Shown here one piece after another: positions 45,969 to 55,438 of a stretch of 64,000 bases of DNA. The notes under the pieces are model-generated. The model saw only the letters and a list, made by a program, of their open reading frames with translations. It ran no database searches and was not told the origin of the DNA. The stretch lies in contig OV277862.1 in assembly GCA_922989275.2 (NCBI GenBank), forward strand, positions 50,245,786-50,309,785. Direction: 5' to 3'. How positions within the stretch are numbered: the first letter of the stretch is position 1; every line of letters begins with the position of its first letter. Position numbers and translations under genes: made by a program. Source of the DNA: Gari tellinella (Eukaryota > Mollusca > Bivalvia > Cardiida > Psammobiidae).

Positions 45969-47364
45969 CAGTGGTAAATACGCTATTCCTACCCACTTTA
46001 CGCGTTTCTTACGCGTTTCTTACGCGTTCGTTAAGCGTTCGTTACGCGTTCGTTACCCGTTTCGTTTAACGCGTTTACTACCCGTTTCTTAACGCGTTTC
46101 TTAACGCGTTTAAACGCGTTTAAAAGAGCCCGGATGAAAGGGGAGTAATCATGGAGAAAGGGAGGTAATCCATGTATGACTTGCGGGCTGCTCTTATCCT
46201 ACTTATGAATTTAGTAAATATCGTTACTGTGGAGTAAATATAATCTTACAAAATTTTATGAAATCATTTTCTTTAAGAAGAAAGATTATCCTGTGAGAGT
46301 TTTATGCATATACATTTATTTTCCGATATAAAGGATACGGTTTAAAAAGGATTATGTAAATTGTGTTTATTACTATTACTATGAACATGCGGAATTCCCA
46401 AATGCCACATGTGGCATGCAGGGCTAGCCGCTAACACTGTTGCGTCACAAGCCGGACAGGGGGGTAATAAAACTGCGGCTTATCAATGTAAGTATCCTAA
46501 TGCCCCATTGGGGTTGATTGGAATATCAACCAAATAAACCAAATCTTACATGTATATGCGAGTATGTGTCAGTTATCATACTCTCTCATCAAAGTAAAAG
46601 ATATCTGTATAGTTTGAATATGGATGAGACTCCCGTAACTCGGCATTTTATCTAGAGCCAAACTGTAAAAATGAAATCAAGACCGTATGATTCATTCTTA
46701 GCTGTAAAACATAAGAACCGAAATACTCGGCGTCCCATCTACATCTAAATCGATAGTGTTAACTATTATGAAAAGTAATTGGGTTTATTCAAAGCTGTCA
46801 GTTTGGATCCTGATGCTATGCCGATCTATACAGCCAGGCGTTTGATCTGGATTCAAACCGTTTGAATAGAAATCAACATGGAAGGAATTATTCTAATACA
46901 TATCAAACAGAAATAATCTCGATGAAACGCCGAGTCACTCAGCATTATGATCGAGATCCAAACTGTCTATATTTATATAAATTCTAAAAGCGAACCCCGT
47001 TTAGATCCTGATAAGAGGCGTCTCATTTACAGAAAATGTTTTCAAAAATTGCATTACAATATGAGTTTTATCGCGAAAATGCTCCAGTGACAAATCGATT
47101 CTTGTTTATGATTAACCCGTTTCATTCGGATTTTTCTAAAACGGCAATCATCGATAAGATCCGAAATCTCCGCGTGAAACGGATAACGGACGCCCCAATC
47201 GCAGCATCTCGGGTATAACCGTTTATTAACGCGTTTAAACGCGTTCAAATCGTTAGTCCTTAAGCGTTCGTTAAGCGTTCATTAAGCGTTCGTTAACCGT
47301 TCACTATGCGTTTCTTACGCATAGATAAACGCGTAAATGGGTAGGAATAGCGTATTTACCACTG
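45969..47364. mobile_element. Large CAGTGG-type TA-flanked element with decayed core A array
   Basis: A perfect 27-bp terminal repeat beginning CAGTGGTAAATACGCTATTC bounds a 1396-bp element, TA on both sides. Next to each end are tandem ACGCGTT / TTAAGCGTTCG words (45996-46130; 47218-47336). The middle holds four or five decayed core A copies in a row (about 46613-46670, 46735-46770, 46799-46866, 46920-46972, 46997-47033). The ends align with the 245-bp CAGTGG MITEs. No transposase ORF was recognised; the 60-codon ORF at 47036-47218 lacks any known motif. Confidence 0.85.
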
Positions 47365-47784
47365 TATATAATAAAGATGCATGGTTGATTACTACATACA
47401 TTCCTTCAATCTCGTTGAGAATACGTTCGCGCTGACCAAATGAAAAAAGAACAACATCTTCAATACACCAATGAACATATATTTAACACTGTTGTGAACA
47501 TTGTTTCAAAATAATTTATAGACTTTCGGAAGTGAATGACAATAAAAACGGTAACATATCAAACTGAACATTATCAGAGATTCTTCAATAGAGCATTCAA
47601 CACATACACGTTACATGGTATATACATGTATACATGTATACTGTGCAAAAAGAATATTACTACATGTAGTTACTAGCTTTTTCTTGCCATACAACGTTTC
47701 ACCTGGATTAAGATACCACATGTTTCAAGCGACCATCAGAATGGTTTCTCAATACAGATCTGACTGTGTCATGATATCCTTTTT

Positions 47785-47823
47785 TACAAGGAGAGAAAGT
47801 GAGAGAGAGAGATAGATATAGTG

Positions 47824-47856
<33 letters not shown>

Positions 47857-48012
47857 TAGTGAGAGAGAGAGATGAGTGAAAAAAGAGAGATATATAGGTG
47901 GACCGAGAGTAAGAGAAAGGGAGAGTAGAGAGAGAGAGGGGGGGGATCTAATGAGTGTAAAAGAAAGAGAATGAGAGAAAATGAAAGAGAGATGGTGATA
48001 GAAAGGTGGGAG
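47785..48012. repeat. Imperfect (GA)n tract
   Basis: GAGAGA runs broken by TAGATAGTGA, AAAGAGAG and GGGGGG. Confidence 0.9.
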
Positions 48013-48352
48013 AGGGACGTGGGTGAAGGAAATTTAACACTGAATTAACCTGATTGATTTCCAGGAGAAGTTAAACGACAAAATCAGATTTTATTACGCA
48101 GTACAATATTATGATCATTTTCATAGATCATAGTTATTACTAACGACCGCAAATTGCGTTTTTGTATATTAACTGTTTTTATATAGCACTGCAAAACGAA
48201 GAGAAGCTCCTTGAGCAGTCTGCTTACATAAAGTACAGAGGAGAAAATGTTAAATAAGTTCCCGAAAAAACGAAACTAAATGCAATACAATGTTCAACAA
48301 GTAATGTTCTTGATGTGTTTTGCTTATGAAAAGCTTGAGTGGCAAACAGTTA

Positions 48353-48595
48353 TAGTGGAGAATCTATTATTTCCCAATAAACGCGTTTACGCTAAAACTA
48401 TTATTTGCACTGCAAACAGTTTGGAGCCAGATCAGACGCCGGGTAACCCGGCGTCTGATCAGGCTCCAAACTGTTTGCCACCAAGATAAACATGAATTAT
48501 CAGAATTGTCAAAAGATTGTACTTTTCTACGTTTTAGTGTTTTGCGTTTGCGTACGTTTGCGTTTAAACGGGAAAGAATAACAGATTCTCCACTG
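48353..48595. mobile_element. CAGTGG-type TA-flanked MITE, reverse orientation
   Basis: Left end TAGTGGAGAATCTATTATTTCCC has C-to-T at the first base and a small deletion; right end is standard. Core A tip GGG/CCC. Confidence 0.9.
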
Positions 48596-48641
48596 TACAT
48601 GTAACTCTTTCAGTGCCAAACTAGTTGTGGGTTTTTACTCC

Positions 48642-48846
48642 TTAACCACCATATGGTCGTCTGCTTCGTTATTGCGTCTGCAAGATCGGCTCAAAGTTAA
48701 TTTTAAGGCAGTAGAACGTAAGAAATTTCGGAACAAGTTTAAAACAGTTTGGATCTTGATCAAACGCCGCGTCACGCGGCGTCTGATTATGATCCAAAAA
48801 CTGTTTGCAAATGCGCCTTTCCGCGCCTCTGATAGCGGAAGAGTTT
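48642..48846. mobile_element. TTAA-type MITE, minus-orientation asymmetric subtype
   Basis: TTAACCACCATATGGTCGTCTGCTTC ... TTAAGGCAGTAGAACG ... core A (48741-48809, GCG-TCA-CGC tip) ... AGCGGAAGAGTTTAG. Confidence 0.75.
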
Positions 48847-48963
48847 AGAATATATTTAGTCGCTGAGATGCCAAGCGTCTGATCTTGTTAAAAACTGTTT
48901 AGTACAATAATGTACACAAACGCATATATTTTATTTGCACCTGGATTGGCGAGGAATAGCGTA

Positions 48964-49160
48964 CAGTAAAACCTCTCTATTACGACCACTAGAAAAAGGT
49001 TAATTGTCTGTATAAGAGACAGGTGACAGCTTAAAGCAATGTGAAAGTGAAACAGAAAGCTCCTGTAGGAGCTTTCTGTTTCACTTTCACATAGCTTTAA
49101 GCAGTCACCTGTATTTAATATTTGACACAGTTTAGTAGTCGTAATAGAGAGGTTCTACTG
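48964..49160. mobile_element. CAGTAAAACC-type TA-flanked MITE
   Basis: CAGTAAAACCTCTCTATTAC to GTCGTAATAGAGAGGTTCTACTG, TA on both sides; perfect core B hairpin with AAGCTCCTGTAGGAGCTT tip. Confidence 0.92.
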
Positions 49161-49483
49161 TATATATTCTTTTCTGTGAGTGTTGCTTTATTTGCACAGT
49201 TTTTTGTTTCAGCAACATCACATACAATCTGTGACCCAGGTTTATTGAGCTCGCGTTGTAAGCATTGTTTTATAACCACTTTATTAATATGTCTACTTTA
49301 TGTATATTTGCTTACAAGGAGAAATCGATAAGCCATAGACTAAAGCCTTAATGATATTGCAATAAATAGGTTATATTCACTTTCTAACAGGCAAAGACAA
49401 TAGTGCGTAAAACGTAACACTTTATTTCTAACCCGTCTTACACGGCCACTGCTATATTTTATATGGGAGACAAGAAATATGTG

Positions 49484-49787
49484 CGTTGTTCGGAGGGAGT
49501 CGTTATAGAGAGGGAACTTGGCTTACATTTGCAAACAGCTTGAATCCAGATCAGACGCCGCGTAACGCGGCGTCTGATCTGGATTCAAACTGTTTGTCAT
49601 TCGTCATGAATTTTGTTTCTGTCAAAATGGACATTATGTAATTTTGAGAAAAAACAGCAGACGACAACTTTAAGCATACATGTATCCGTAAATAGGTTGG
49701 ACATAGTTGTTCTGTTAAGGGTACAGCGACAAGGGTCGTTGTAAGGAAGGAGTCGTTGTTGGGAGGGTCGTTGTAGAGAGGGAGAAC
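49484..49787. repeat. Composite repeat with core A and GTCGTTGTAGAGAGGG ends
   Basis: GGAGTCGTTATAGAGAGGGAAC near the left, core A at 49531-49597 (perfect arms, GAATCC ... GGATTC, GCG/CGC tip), CAGCAGACGACAACTTTAAG, then GGGTCGTTGTAAGG and GGTCGTTGTAGAGAGGG at the right, followed by AGAACTGTA. Related to 35580-35850. The right end resembles pogo-type ends. Confidence 0.65.
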
Positions 49788-50084
49788 TGTATAACCATTT
49801 GTCGCACTACGTTTACGAAAAGTACAGTACATGTATATCTAAACCTTTCACTGCCATTTTAAACTATCCGTTTGAACCTGTTCACAGACAAAAAATCGTC
49901 TTCAAAAATTGCCGTGTGCGAGACACTGTAAATTCTAAATCTTTGAGGTGTTGACTAAAAAATAAATATTCCACATTGATACGAATTCCAAAATGTTGAG
50001 TTCCTAATCAGGCGTTGTCTTATCTGAATTCAGTCTAAATGTATTTGCAAAGTCTTCTATCATTACCCGGCGATCTGGGTGCAA

Positions 50085-50150
50085 ACTGTTTTGCAATGGA
50101 TTTTAGCACGAATCCCGTTTATAGGGGAATAATACGTTTTCCCCACTGTA
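50085..50150. mobile_element. CAGTGG-type MITE, right end fragment
   Basis: AAACTGTTTTGCAATGGATTTTAGC ... CCCGTTTATAGGGGAATAATACG ... CCCCACTGTA. Confidence 0.65.
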
Positions 50151-50174
50151 TATGTATAATTTGAATGTCACATA

Positions 50175-50420
50175 CAGTGGAGAATCTGTTATTCTTTCCC
50201 GTTTAAACGCAAACGTACGCAAACGCAAAACACTAAAACGTAGAAAAGTACAACAATTTGACAATTCTGATAATTCTTGTTTATCTTGGTGGCAAACAGT
50301 TTAGAGCCTGATCAGACGCCGGGTTACCCGGCGTCTGATCTGGCTCCAAACTGTTTGCACTGCAAATAAAAGTTTTAGCGTAAACGCGTTTATTGGGAAA
50401 GAATAACAGATTATCCACTG
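50175..50420. mobile_element. CAGTGG-type TA-flanked MITE
   Basis: A 246-bp forward copy flanked by TA; GGG/CCC core A tip. Confidence 0.92.
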
Positions 50421-50896
50421 TACATGTAAGATTTTTTAAACAGGCAATGCTTTCCAAGAAATAAAAACCGTTTTATGAAAAACTGGTTTTGAGTCTTACT
50501 GGAGGAAGTGTAATGGAACAATAATCTTATAATGACATAATTTACTACTACAGAACTGTTTTTGCTGAATATGTTTCTCAAGTAAATTAAAATGTTTTAA
50601 ACCGTTCGCTGCCAATATCTATCATAAGAACACTTACATATGAAAACGCTTTGAACATACAGATATATTTCAATAAAGTTTCAAGATTCAAGGATCTATC
50701 AGAGTCTTAACTGTTTGGCACTTATAAATACATTTAAACTTTGAAAATAAAATCAGACGATAAGTTTGCGAGCTGACGATACAATGGCAGTGACAGTGCT
50801 AGAGAGGTTATTACGTCATAGTGGCAGCGAAATTGTGTTTATTAAATCATGAGTGAATGCAGCTGAAAATGAATCATATACAGTATGAGAAATGAG

Positions 50897-51052
50897 TACT
50901 GGCTCCGATGTTATAAAGCGTTTTAGTTGAGTCTGAGTGTGTTCCCGAGCATGTGATTGGTCAGATTTGAGCCTGCGCTCAAGTCTGACTAATCAAATAC
51001 TTGAGAACAGCTTTCGATTCTATTCAAACGCTTTATAACCTCGGACCCAGGG
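50897..51052. repeat. Family D palindrome
   Basis: GGCTCCGATGTTATAAAGCG ... GTGATTGGTCAGATTTGAGC and GCTCAAGTCTGACTAATCAAA ... CTTTATAACCTCGGACCC. It ends within the first bases of the next element. Confidence 0.8.
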
Positions 51053-51284
51053 GCCCGTTTCATAAAACTTCTTACGACAAATGTTGTCGTAAGTCAACAC
51101 TTTAAAATATATTTAATCTGTGATTTCTCTATCTAATCCTGTCTTGTGACATCTTTTTGGAATCGTCTTTTCAAGACGATTCCAAAAAGATGTCACAAAA
51201 CAGGATTAGATTGAGAAATAAATAATAATTGATACTTTTATAATCTGACTTTGTCGTAAGAAGTTTTATGAAACGGATCTCTGG
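51047..51284. mobile_element. GGGCCCGTTTCATAAA-type element, well preserved
   Basis: CCAGGGGCCCGTTTCATAAA and TACGACAAATGTTGTCGTA at the left are mirrored at the right (GTCGTAAGAAGTTTTATGAAACG). The long central hairpin is TGTGACATCTTTTTGGAATC / GATTCCAAAAAGATGTCACA with GTCTTTTCAAGAC tip. Confidence 0.85.
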
Positions 51285-51539
51285 TGTTTACTAGATAGTC
51301 ACTGAGGATCAATTATATATATTCGAAAGGTTGAAAACCACAGTATAAACTTTAGTTAGATTATGTTCCAAATTCATTTTGTTGAGTATCAACCAAGAAA
51401 GTGACGGAATACATTTATGATAGAATTGTATATGATTTTGAGCATAGTATATCTTTATGGTCTAAAAAAAAGGGTCGAAAGTATTGTTTCTGCTCAGGCA
51501 GCATCTAGATATCAGCGTCTGCACTGTTTGCATTGGCTT

Positions 51540-51765
51540 AACCCTTTACTTCATGTATTAACAAGTTAACGCATGTAACTTATCCCTAATTTATCCCTCA
51601 ACTGACGAAATTAACTCCAATGTATACAGTCATGAATATGCATCATAAGATATATTCTATATTGTAGCAAATTCTGGCTTCAAGCAGGCTGAAAGTAAAG
51701 CAGAATATGCCTTGGTGTAATTTCTGTTTTACTATCATCCTGCATTAAGTGGTCATCTAGAATAT
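51540..51765. mobile_element. TTAA-type MITE with core B, right end worn
   Basis: TTAACCCTTTACTTCATG at the left; core B (51674-51755) with AGAATATGCC ... TAATTTCTG tip; a GGGTTAA right end is not found. Confidence 0.6.
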
Positions 51766-52089
51766 ATCTTCAAAACAAAAAACAGGATATGGACTATGGA
51801 ATAAAGGCATATGAAATGCCAGTTGACTGAATTTAACAATTTTCAATATTAAATTTTTTCCAACGAGAACGAATCTCATTTTGGTTGAAAATAAAGTCAT
51901 CAAAACTTTACCACCAAAACACGAAACTTTAGAGAGAGATATATTTCAACAAAGGGTCACATTTTGGAAGTGACCAAAATGCATTACAATGCTAAGATTT
52001 ATAAGGTGATTAACTGTTAAAGTAAGTCCGTAGTATTGTGAGTTTTTCCAGTCATAACTAACATCATTATCGTTATTGTCGTTCTCGTC

Positions 52090-52295
52090 GTCATTTTGTA
52101 CCTTGAACAAGTTAGGTAATTGTTGTCGGCATCAAATTGTCTGTGTTAAATTACCTTCATTATCTTTTTTTTTAATTACCGTACTTGTGTCAAACAGTTT
52201 GGATCCAGATGAGACGCCGAGTTACTCGGCGTCTCATCTGGATCCAAACTGTTTGCAACATTGATCAACAGTTCGCACATAGCGTGCAGAAGGTT
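52090..52295. mobile_element. TTAA-type MITE, GCACGCT subtype, perfect core A
   Basis: Core A at 52191-52257 is perfect (CCAGATGAGACGCCGAG / CTCGGCGTCTCATCTGG). The right end reads AGCGTGCAGAAGGTTAG; the left end is worn, with TTGTTGTCGGCATCAAATTG in place of the usual GTCGTCTGC motif. Confidence 0.65.
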
Positions 52296-52471
52296 AGTAA
52301 TATATTCACGTACATCATTCGATGAATGAATGACCAGTGCTGCTTTGAGAACAGGAATGTCAAAGGCTTGGCATTATTGACTGAGGTCAATACTCTAGGC
52401 AGCAACAGCGGCCAATATGGTGATTCTTATAGTCTATGATATATACACTGGATGGACACATCATTATTTCT

Positions 52472-52661
52472 CAGGGCTGCCATAAGTTGAGCATGAAAAA
52501 TCCTAAGATTTCCAATTTTCTATATTTCAAACGCGATAACTAAAAGCATGTTGAAAGAAAAGCAGAATGCGCATGGAGGCGCATTCTGCTTTACTTTCAG
52601 CTATCATCTGCTAGGATAAATTTCCGAAGATTTCGGAAAACCCGGAGAAATGGTAGCCCTG
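52472..52661. mobile_element. hAT-like MITE, CAGGGCTGCC ends, core B hairpin
   Basis: CAGGGCTGCCATAAG to ATGGTAGCCCTG. Core B (52540-52605) with GAATGCGC / GCGCATTC tip. Near-identical 8-mers ATTTCTCA (52466) and TTTTCTCA (52662) flank it, overlapping the first two bases of the left end. Second copy of the element at 45365. Confidence 0.82.
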
Positions 52662-52919
52662 TTTTCTCACTTCAAATGTAACGAAAGCGCATAGCAATAC
52701 AATCAGAAATTGACAGTTGGTTTGAAATGTTGGTCAAAACTTGTTTTATAATTGTAGCAAATTGCAACTATTGATAACTCTTAATCTGATTTTCTGGTCA
52801 GACCCCGAGAAACTCGGAGTCTTGTCAGGCACGGCACTTGTTACAAGTGGCCTCGGTTATGGTAAACACTCGTGTGAACGAATAACGTATTACCCCTCTT
52901 GTCTGTTCGATGATGGTCT

Positions 52920-53070
52920 GGTTGCAAGGTTACAACGTGTTTGAATTGTGTCTGAAATCGTTTTCAAGCATTTGATTGGACAGAATTTAGCAAAAGCTCA
53001 AATCTGACCAATCAAATGCTTAAGATCGATATCCGAATCAACTAAAGAGTTTATAACTTTGAACCCAGGC
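52920..53070. repeat. Family D palindrome, diverged
   Basis: GGTTACAACGTGTTTGAATTG ... AAGCATTTGATTGGACAG and CTGACCAATCAAATGCTTAAG ... GTTTATAACTTTGAACCC. Confidence 0.7.
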
Positions 53071-53104
53071 CTACAGTCGTTGGTCGAACATATCTTAATA
53101 CATA

Positions 53105-53350
53105 CAGTGGAGAAAACGTTATTCTTTCCCAATAAACGCGTTTACGCTAAAACTATTATTTCAATTACAACCAGTTTGGAGCCAGATCAGACTCCGGGTA
53201 ACCCGGCGTCTGATCAGGCTTCAAACTGTTTGCCACCAAGATAAAAATGAATTATCAGAATTGTCCAAAAGTTGCACTTTTCTACGTTTAAGCGTTTTGC
53301 GTTTGCGTTTCGTTTCGTTTAAACGGGAAAGAATAACAGATTCTCCACTG
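53105..53350. mobile_element. CAGTGG-type TA-flanked MITE, hybrid termini
   Basis: The left end is the AAAACG variant (CAGTGGAGAAAACGTTATTC), the right end is the standard GAATAACAGATTCTCCACTG. TA on both sides. Confidence 0.9.
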
Positions 53351-53840
53351 TACAGACAGACACGGATTCCAATTTTGTAATCATACTTTTTTAAGATAGT
53401 TGAAATAACAACCAAGGGGTAAAAACATGTATACTAAATAATAATACAAACATTCTTATCGGTCATTCCGATCTTCGAAATGTTGAAAAACAGACATAAA
53501 CCCCTTAAACGGATGATTTAAAACCGTAACAATTCGAAAGGAAAGGTGCTGCTTTAAATTGTACACCGCTCGGCATTACTGAATGTACTGAATGTCAAAT
53601 ATGCTTTGTTACTGATTGTAAAGAAAGGATTGATAAGCTTCACTGTGTGGAATTTTAGCCGTGTCAAATGTTATATTCAGATTTTGTTGACTTGACAGTC
53701 ATTAAAACAAACGCAATGAGACGAGCTGTATAGCGGATACTTTTTTGACTAAAAAAAAATAAAAAATAATTTATTCCTTGCCCTCTGCGTTATTCATGAC
53801 TGGCAGAACAATAATATCGGACAATACATTGAAAAAGCAT

Positions 53841-53918
53841 GAATCAATTGGGACGCGAACCCGGAGCATGTAAACTGCTACATGTAGTCTCTTGCTCTAC
53901 CAACTGAGCTACCAAGAC
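53841..53918 (-). repeat. tRNA-like sequence, probable SINE head or tRNA pseudogene
   Basis: On the minus strand: GTCTTGGTAGCTCAGTTGG then TAGAGC (A-box) and CCGGGTTCGCGTCCC (B-box) at normal spacing. The acceptor arms pair poorly and the anticodon arm does not fold normally, so a working tRNA is unlikely. No clear SINE body or tail was identified. Confidence 0.6.
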
Positions 53919-53928
53919 ATATAACACC

Positions 53929-54121
53929 ACTCCAGATAAGGGTAGTTTTTCAAAAACTAAATTCTTTATTTCTAAATTAAACCCTATTGTGTCACTACTT
54001 ATTAGAATCGTCTCTTCGAGACGATTCTAATGAGTAGTGACACCATAGGATTTGGTGCTGAGTGATATGAGTGAGAAAATGTTTGATTTGTTGAAATAAC
54101 TCCCTCTTATCTGGAGCCCTG
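53929..54121. mobile_element. hAT-like MITE, CAGGGCTCCAGATAAG ends
   Basis: Left ACTCCAGATAAGGGTAGTTTTTC is mirrored by GAAATAACTCCCTCTTATCTGGAGCCCTG at the right. The centre is a perfect hairpin GAATCGTCTCTTCGAGACGATTC enclosed by GTGTCACTACTTATTA / TGAGTAGTGACACC. Confidence 0.8.
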
Positions 54122-54175
54122 ATATATTGAAGCTACAATGTACCAAGACATGCACTGAAGCTTATTAGTCTTTTC

Positions 54176-54243
54176 ATTATGTAAAGTACACAAACATAGT
54201 AAATATTTTTATTATGTAAAGTACACAAACATAGTAAATATTT
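54176..54243. repeat. Perfect 35-bp tandem duplication
   Basis: ATTATGTAAAGTACACAAAC and the rest of the unit occur twice, head to tail, without differences. A recent slippage or unequal exchange event. Confidence 0.9.
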
Positions 54244-54748
54244 GGTCGCAGCGACGAGACATTACAAAATAAAAATATGAAATATATTATATAGATAAAA
54301 TCGCTTTTTGTGAAATAATCAAATGAGTTCAAATGAGACCCAAGACAACAACCTTATACAGGTTTCCCAATTACATTATACGGCTTTAAGTTATTTAATA
54401 CGTTCTTCTTAAAATGAAACTCAACCAAAAATTAAAAAAGACAAAACTATTAAAAACAACCCAGGAGATTAAAGGTAGTGAGGGTTGGTTAGTTAAATGG
54501 TTGATGGGGTCCAACATTCCCTTACTTATATTTCCTCGTAAATATTACATAAAGTATGACAGTAAGACCAAAAATGACGATGTAACGTGTACATTATGAA
54601 AGAAAAGACTAAATATCGCAAGGTAACGTGTCAGAGAAAATTTGAAACGGTGTAAGGAAAATTTCAGGGAAATGTCTCTCGTTTTTGTGGCAATTCTGAA
54701 CATTTGAGTAGTCTACAAACCACGAAACGTACTGTATAGACATGTATA

Positions 54749-54994
54749 CAGTGGAGAATCTGTTATTCTTTCCCAATAAACGCGTTTACGCTAAAACTAT
54801 TATTTGCATTGCAAACAGTTTGGAGCCAGATCAGACGCCGGGTAACCCGGCGTCTGATCAGGCTCCAAACTGTTTGCCACCAAGATAAACAAGAATTATC
54901 AGAACTGTCCAAAAGTTGTTCTTTTCTACGTTTTAGTGTTTTGCGTTTGCGTACGTTTGCGTTTAAACGGGAAAGAATAACAGATTCTCCACTG
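54749..54994. mobile_element. CAGTGG-type TA-flanked MITE, reverse orientation
   Basis: A 246-bp copy with TA on both sides; GGG/CCC core A tip. Confidence 0.93.
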
Positions 54995-55002
54995 TAGATA
55001 CA

Positions 55003-55200
55003 TTTTCTCCCCCAATTATCGCGTTTATGCTAAAATAGGATGTCCATTGCAAACAGTTTGAAACCAGGTCAGACTACAAACTGTTTGCTAATCATATTTA
55101 AAAAAGTACATGTATTGACAACATTTTAAAGAAATGCTGTTCTTAGTCAATTTTGTGGTCGTTTAGTTGCGTTTAAACGGGGAATACTAACGTTATTATA
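55003..55200. mobile_element. CAGTGG-type MITE, decayed, core A tip deleted
   Basis: ATTTTCTCCCCCAATTATCGCGTTTATGC at the left and GCGTTTAAACGGGGAATACTAACG at the right. The hairpin at 55049-55088 retains only GCAAACAGTTTGAAACC / CAAACTGTTTGC. Confidence 0.65.
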
Positions 55201-55227
55201 AATTGTAAGGAAACCATGACTATGTAC

Positions 55228-55438
55228 CTGTCTCCCTTGACAACAGAGGACGCTGGGCGTCGTAGGTACGGTCAAACTCATCCAGGGAGATGTCATAATC
55301 GTCTTCGTCATCGGTCAGGCATGACGCAGACACCATACTCACGGATCTGTACTGTTTCCGCTTGTAATTTCCTCGCCATAAGGCTTGCATTAGAGGCGGC
55401 CAAATCATTGGAGGTTCCCGACTCAAGGAACCTCTCGA
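55228..55438 (-). CDS. Candidate host-gene exon, product unknown
   Basis: A minus-strand open frame in the gap between MITEs reads like a protein segment: LMQALWRGNYKRKQYRSVSM, then an acidic stretch TDDEDDYDISLDEFDRTYD and QRPLLSRETG. At its 3' side the sequence GAGACAG|GTACAT fits a splice donor (exon end 55228), which would come before the in-frame TAG just beyond. A possible acceptor AG lies near 55432-55440 behind a T-rich stretch. Base composition is clearly more GC-rich than the surroundings. A second donor-like GTGAGT lies inside. I do not recognise the family; a basic-then-acidic cytoplasmic segment is plausible. Chance cannot be excluded. Confidence 0.42.

Noticed and set aside
47036..47218. 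60-codon ORF inside the 1.4-kb CAGTGG element as its transposase
   Set aside because: Too short, no DDE or helix-turn-helix pattern; it overlaps the start of the right subterminal repeat.
53841..53918. Functional tRNA gene on the minus strand
   Set aside because: A- and B-boxes are present, but the acceptor stem pairs at few positions and the anticodon arm does not form a normal stem. Kept as a tRNA-derived repeat.
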